A DNA stretch of 9,136 nucleotides. Source: Deltaproteobacteria bacterium (GTDB lineage Bacteria > Desulfobacterota_B > Binatia > Binatales > Binataceae). The notes under the pieces were generated by a model. It made no database searches. It worked only from the letters and a program-made list of their open reading frames with translations, and had not been told where the DNA came from. A program made the translations under genes and the position numbers. The stretch is from NCBI GenBank assembly GCA_021827465.1, contig JAKAVX010000070.1, positions 1-9,136 of the forward strand, read 5' to 3'. Below, in pieces: positions 6,135-9,136 of this stretch (the first letter of the stretch is position 1; each line of letters begins with the position of its first letter).

Positions 6135-7325
6135 ATGGATTTCGAATACACGCCCGAGCAGGAAACCTTCCGCGCGCAAGTCAGGCGATGGCTGGATGAG
6201 AACCTGAGCGACGATCTCAAGGTGGATGACCCGTCCGACGAGCGCGTGCCGCCGAATCGCGAAGTCTTCGAGCGGCGCCGAGAGTGGCAGCGCCGGATGG
6301 CCGAGGCGGGATGGGTCGGGCTTTCGTGGCCGAAGGAATACGGCGGTCGCGCCGCGAGCCTTGTCGAGCAGATCATCTTCGACGAGGAATACGGCCGCGC
6401 ACGCGGACCCGTGCTTCCCGGTTACTCGGGTCTCTCGATGTGCGGTCCCACGCTGATGCATTGGGGCACCGAGGAGCAGAAGCACCGCTTCATCCCGCGG
6501 ATTCTCAACGGCGACGATATCTGGTGCCAGGGCTATTCCGAGCCCGGCGCGGGCAGCGACCTCGCCTCGCTTACGACGCGCGCCGAGGATCGCGGCGATT
6601 ACTTCATCCTGAACGGACAGAAGGTGTGGACCTCGGCGGCGCAGTACGCCGACTGGATTTACCTGCTCGCGCGCACCGACGCCACGGCGCCCAAGCACAA
6701 GGGAATCAGCTACCTGCTGCTCGACGTGAAAAGTGCGGGCGTGACCGTCCGCCCGCTCGTCCTGATGAACGGGCACGCGCACTTCAACGAGGTGTTCTTC
6801 GACAACGTCGAAGTGCCGAAGCAGAACCTGGTCGGCCCGCTAAACGGCGGATGGACGGTCGGGATGACGACGCTCGCCTACGAGCGCGGGATGGCGGGCG
6901 GGGGCGGGCACGCCTCGCAGGTACGCAGGCTCGCCGAGCTTGCGCGTCGCGTCACGATAAACGGTCGCCCCGCATGGGAGCAGCAATGGGTCCGCCAGCG
7001 GCTCGCCGCGTTGCTGATCGAGTGCGAGGCGGCGCATCTGACGCGGCTACGCAACCTGAGCCGCCGGCTGAAAGGACTTGCGCCGGGGCCGGAAGGCTCG
7101 ATGCTGAAATTGTTCGGCTCGGAGCTGGGAGTGCGAATCGCGCAGTTCTCAACCGAACTGCTCGGCGGCTATGCGACGCTGAACGAGCCGACCGAGACGG
7201 TGCCGGACGCGCCGCGATGGTACAACCGCGTGCTCAGCTCGCGTCAGTACACGATTGCAGGCGGCACGAGCGAGATCCAGCACAACATTATCGGGGAGCG
7301 GGTGTTGGGATTGCCGAAGGGGTGA
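6135..7325 (+). CDS. Acyl-CoA dehydrogenase family protein
   Basis: This FAD enzyme of the acyl-CoA dehydrogenase superfamily oxidises a CoA ester to the 2,3-enoyl-CoA and passes electrons to ETF. The 396 residues show the usual order. An N-terminal helical domain (MDFEYTPEQETFRAQVRRWL to about 125) comes first. The beta domain follows with the flavin/substrate block GYSEPGAGSDLASLTTRA (133-150), NGQKVWTSAAQYADW and FFDNVEVPKQNLVG. The C-terminal helical domain ends with YTIAGGTSEIQHNIIGERVLGLP. The MCAD-position glutamate in the C-terminal loop is Gly here (AGGTSEIQ). E250 in LAYERG aligns with the base E254 of isovaleryl-CoA dehydrogenase, so it probably serves instead. ATG 6135 with AGGTG at 6124-6128 is preferred to GTG 6126. 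It follows the inverted repeat and converges on the FAD oxidoreductase. The substrate is unknown; branched, cyclic or steroid-like esters are possible. Confidence 0.94.
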   Translation: MDFEYTPEQETFRAQVRRWLDENLSDDLKVDDPSDERVPPNREVFERRREWQRRMAEAGWVGLSWPKEYGGRAASLVEQIIFDEEYGRARGPVLPGYSGLSMCGPTLMHWGTEEQKHRFIPRILNGDDIWCQGYSEPGAGSDLASLTTRAEDRGDYFILNGQKVWTSAAQYADWIYLLARTDATAPKHKGISYLLLDVKSAGVTVRPLVLMNGHAHFNEVFFDNVEVPKQNLVGPLNGGWTVGMTTLAYERGMAGGGGHASQVRRLAELARRVTINGRPAWEQQWVRQRLAALLIECEAAHLTRLRNLSRRLKGLAPGPEGSMLKLFGSELGVRIAQFSTELLGGYATLNEPTETVPDAPRWYNRVLSSRQYTIAGGTSEIQHNIIGERVLGLPKG

Positions 7326-7330
7326 TCGGC

Positions 7331-7382
7331 GGGCGATTTTGCGCGCGGCGAACGGTTCTCCGATTACCCGGTCAAATCGCCC
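7331..7382. terminator. Long-loop inverted repeat between convergent genes
   Basis: GGGCGATTT (7331-7339) and AAATCGCCC (7374-7382) are perfect 9-base reverse complements flanking the ends of two convergent genes. The left arm begins 5 bases after the acyl-CoA dehydrogenase stop, and the right arm lies in the last codons of the FAD oxidoreductase. A stem with TTT at its inner end and a 34-base loop could act on both transcripts, but the loop is long for a typical intrinsic terminator. Confidence 0.35.
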
Positions 7383-8467
7383 CACGCGGGGAGCGATTCG
7401 TTGTTGACGATCGCGCGAGCCAGAATCTCGCCCGCGCGCACTGCCAGAGCGACCCCGTGACCGGAGTATCCGCCCGCGACCAGCACGCTCGGCGCTTCGG
7501 GAAGCCGCGAAAGTATCGGAGTGAAATTCTCAGGTATCGCGATCGGCCCGGCCCATCGCGCGGAAAAGCAGGCGTCGCGCAGCACCGGATTGAGCCGCCG
7601 CACTCGCGCTTCCAGAGCGTCGAGCGTCGCGCTCGGCTCTCCCGAATTCACGTCCAGCCGCTCCAGTTCCGCTGGCGAGCCGAAGGCGAGCCCAGCGCCG
7701 AAGATCACGCGATGGTCGGCGGTCTCGCGGCCCCATAGATAGGGAAGGTCGATCGTATAGAAGGGAATCCCCGCGCCGAGTCCCAAGTCGGCGAGCGCGG
7801 ACGAATCGAGCGGCTCGGTCGCGCATGCCATCGTAAGGGCGCTTCTGAGCGCGCGCGCCGCCGGCAGCAGCGAATTCGTCCACGCGTTGGCCGCGACGAT
7901 GACGTATCCTGGCTCGATTACCGCGCCGTCGAGCTCGAGCCGCGGGCGCTTTCCAATCGCGATACGCCTCACGCGCGCATCCTGATGGATGACGGCGCCT
8001 GCCCGCGACGCCGCCCGCGCAATCCCGTAGAGCATCGCAACCGGGTCCACGATTCCGCCCGCAACCGTCTTCGCGATCGCGATCGGCGTGCCGCCGTCGT
8101 CCCACGGAAGCGGCGTGCCGGGCCCGCGATGCTTGATCTCCCAGCATCCTTCAAGCCGAAGCCCGCATGAGATCTGCTCGGCGCGAACTATCCGTTCGAC
8201 CGTGGCGAGGCAGGTGTCCGCGCGTTCCATCGCGCCGCGCGCGGTTCCCTCGAGCACTATACCGCCGGTCCGTCCGCTCGCTCCGTCGCCGATATGCCCG
8301 GCTTCGAGTATCGTCACGCGAAGACCTCGACGCGCCAGATGGTACGCGGACGAGACTCCCGTGAGACCGCCGCCGACGATAGCGACGTCGGGGTTCGAGG
8401 AAGCGAGTGGAGCGGTCTCCGGTTCGGCTTCGCGCCGCCAAGGCGGCTGTCCCCACATCCACGTCAT
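7364..8467 (-). CDS. FAD-dependent oxidoreductase, DAO (DadA/glycine-oxidase-like) family
   Basis: This is a flavoprotein of the D-amino-acid/glycine-oxidase fold that oxidises amines or amino acids. The 367 residues open with MTWMWGQPPW. A Rossmann dinucleotide site follows, VAIVGGGLTGVSSAYHLA (28-45) with GxGxxG at 32-37, and an acidic residue at the end of the second strand (E55) to bind the FAD ribose. GASGRTGG (62-69) matches the conserved GASGRNGG of PuuB/DadA-type enzymes, with Thr in place of Asn. VIVAANAWTNSL (189-200) and the C-terminal FAD block VLVAGGYSGHGVALAVRAGE (328-347) complete the fold. There is no signal peptide. GGGAGG six bases before ATG 8467 sets the start. The gene is alone on its strand, and the substrate cannot be told; sarcosine-, glycine- or polyamine-type amines are family options. 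Confidence 0.9.
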   Translation of the reverse strand: MTWMWGQPPWRREAEPETAPLASSNPDVAIVGGGLTGVSSAYHLARRGLRVTILEAGHIGDGASGRTGGIVLEGTARGAMERADTCLATVERIVRAEQISCGLRLEGCWEIKHRGPGTPLPWDDGGTPIAIAKTVAGGIVDPVAMLYGIARAASRAGAVIHQDARVRRIAIGKRPRLELDGAVIEPGYVIVAANAWTNSLLPAARALRSALTMACATEPLDSSALADLGLGAGIPFYTIDLPYLWGRETADHRVIFGAGLAFGSPAELERLDVNSGEPSATLDALEARVRRLNPVLRDACFSARWAGPIAIPENFTPILSRLPEAPSVLVAGGYSGHGVALAVRAGEILARAIVNNESLPAWGDLTG

Positions 8468-8789
8468 AGGGAACCTCCCGGCCGATCATCACACTAGCGC
8501 CGCGCATCGCGATGGAGAAAGTGGACTCGAAGCGCTCGCGCGAGACGACGGATCGAACGGCCCGACGCTCGACGTATCGACTCGCCGGGAGATGTATCCG
8601 TGGGACGCAAAGTGGGTCCTCCGGAGCCATCGGCTAAACCGGCAAATGCGAAGAATCCGCCTAAAGCTTCGCCAATTGCGAAAGTTGCGATGGCACGGGC
8701 GATGCAGTGGAGTAGGGCGTCGCGCCGCCAATCCCCGCCCAATCAGCCGCGTATCGGCGCGCGATAATCCGGTTAGTTGAGGCGGAACA
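8468..8789. other. 322-base divergent intergenic region with no convincing gene
   Basis: This gap separates the - strand FAD oxidoreductase from the + strand zinc-ribbon gene and must hold both promoters. I see the GGGAGG ribosome-binding site of the oxidoreductase (8474-8479) and a GAGG site (8779-8782) for the zinc-ribbon gene. There is also a weak TTCGC/GCGAA hairpin (8668-8672/8678-8682). The open frames across it lack recognisable motifs. I could not assign -35/-10 boxes with confidence. Confidence 0.6.
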
Positions 8790-9002
8790 ATGAAATGCCC
8801 GGAATGCGGAAACGAGTTGACCACCGATAACGTGGTTCGAAGCGCGCCCGTCGAAGCTCCACTGGAAAACCGCCGCCATTTTCATGTCCGATGCGGGGGA
8901 TGCGGCGAAATCGTCTGGTACACAACCGAGCCCGGTCACGCCGAAGCAAAGCCGAGGACCGGAGCGCATGATTGTGCCTTCTTCCGGCCGCAGGCTCCGT
9001 GA
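8790..9002 (+). CDS. Small zinc-ribbon protein, function unknown
   Basis: The 70-residue protein has two cysteine knuckles typical of zinc ribbons: CPEC (C3, C6) in MKCPECGNELT and CGGC (C35, C38) in VRCGGCGEIVWYT. The knuckles are 28 residues apart and together could bind one zinc. Extra potential ligands are H30, H32, H50, H60 and C62. There is no signal or membrane segment. ATG 8790 is preceded by GAGG seven bases upstream. I do not recognise a named family; it could bind nucleic acid, act as a metal-binding accessory or be part of an enzyme complex. It ends five bases before the next gene, so the two are likely co-transcribed. Confidence 0.72.
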   Translation: MKCPECGNELTTDNVVRSAPVEAPLENRRHFHVRCGGCGEIVWYTTEPGHAEAKPRTGAHDCAFFRPQAP

Positions 9003-9007
9003 ACTCG

Positions 9008-9136
9008 ATGCAGATAATAGACGACTGGAAGGCGAGCCTCGAACTGGCGCTTGATCGCGAGCCGATCTTGGTTCGCGAGGTCAGGATTGGCGTTTTCTAC
9101 ACCGCGGCGCAGCTGTGCACTGGGGACTTCGGGTTT
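9008..9136 (+). CDS. Probable DUF4213/DUF364 (putative heavy-metal chelation) family protein, 3'-truncated
   Basis: Forty-three residues run open to the window end, from ATG 9008: MQIIDDWKASLELALDREP, then ILVREVRIGVFYTAAQLCTG. The V-R-x-V-R-I-G-x-F-Y-T-A-A pattern after a short helix resembles the start of proteins with an N-terminal DUF4213 and a C-terminal DUF364 domain, a family tentatively linked to heavy-metal or metallo-cofactor chelation. The segment is too short for certainty. The ribosome-binding site is weak. The gene lies five bases after the zinc-ribbon gene, which suggests an operon, possibly with further genes beyond the window. Confidence 0.5.
   Translation, partial: MQIIDDWKASLELALDREPILVREVRIGVFYTAAQLCTGDFGF

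Noticed and set aside
6009..6782. A - strand open frame of 257 codons ending in the repeat, with SERSLRSEESRS
   Set aside because: The N-terminal part is antisense to the dehydrogenase, and the tail is a translation of the dispersed repeat, a known source of spurious proteins.
6284..7738. A 484-codon + strand open frame through the acyl-CoA dehydrogenase and beyond
   Set aside because: It is a frame-shifted shadow with Arg/Ala-rich composition and runs on into the antisense of the FAD oxidoreductase; the dehydrogenase frame is the real one.
8494..8742. An 82-codon - strand frame in the 322-base gap with a hydrophobic stretch
   Set aside because: It needs a TTG start, has no ribosome-binding site that I can see, and its C-terminal half is Arg-rich low-information sequence.
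1..9136. CRISPR array, tRNA or rRNA gene, insertion sequence, phage or toxin-antitoxin module
   Set aside because: I saw no regularly spaced direct repeats, tRNA cloverleaf, rRNA segments, transposase or integrase motifs, or paired small toxin/antitoxin genes.

Overview
The window is GC-rich bacterial DNA, roughly 60-65% G+C by eye. It comes from a Gram-negative organism: it carries lolA (outer-membrane lipoprotein trafficking) directly after an ftsK end. The sequence style, the many acyl-CoA enzymes and a GTCATCCTGAGCG-type intergenic repeat suggest an uncultured deltaproteobacterium-like lineage such as Binatota. That placement is inference from general familiarity, not from a search.

Layout. 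Bases 2-2922 are a housekeeping block on the + strand: the 3' end of ftsK, then lolA, rimO and a DksA/TraR-type regulator. The start of the regulator overlaps the stop of rimO by 8 bases. Next comes a convergent CaiB/BaiF CoA-transferase on the - strand (2949-4151). A 213-base divergent gap holding two compact hairpins separates it from a + strand Mrp/NBP35-like P-loop ATPase (4365-5303). A DUF3237 protein (5477-5923) follows. After it comes a gap with a long imperfect inverted repeat (5965-6071), and then an acyl-CoA dehydrogenase (6135-7325). This faces a - strand FAD-dependent DAO-type oxidoreductase (7364-8467). A 322-base gap with no convincing gene leads to a 70-residue zinc-ribbon protein (8790-9002). 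Five bases further on, the window ends inside a gene whose N-terminus resembles the DUF4213/DUF364 putative metal-chelation family.

How the genes may work together. The first block serves chromosome segregation, lipoprotein transport, ribosome modification and stringent-type transcription control. The rest is a loose collection of CoA-ester and flavin-dependent catabolic genes in mixed orientation, so it is not one operon. The CoA-transferase could activate an organic acid and the acyl-CoA dehydrogenase could desaturate a CoA ester, but the substrates cannot be read from the sequence.

I did not find a clear undescribed system. The most useful second looks are the Mrp-like ATPase with a degenerate family motif, the zinc-ribbon/DUF364 pair, the rimO leader without a Shine-Dalgarno sequence, the dispersed repeat, and several strong hairpins at gene ends.
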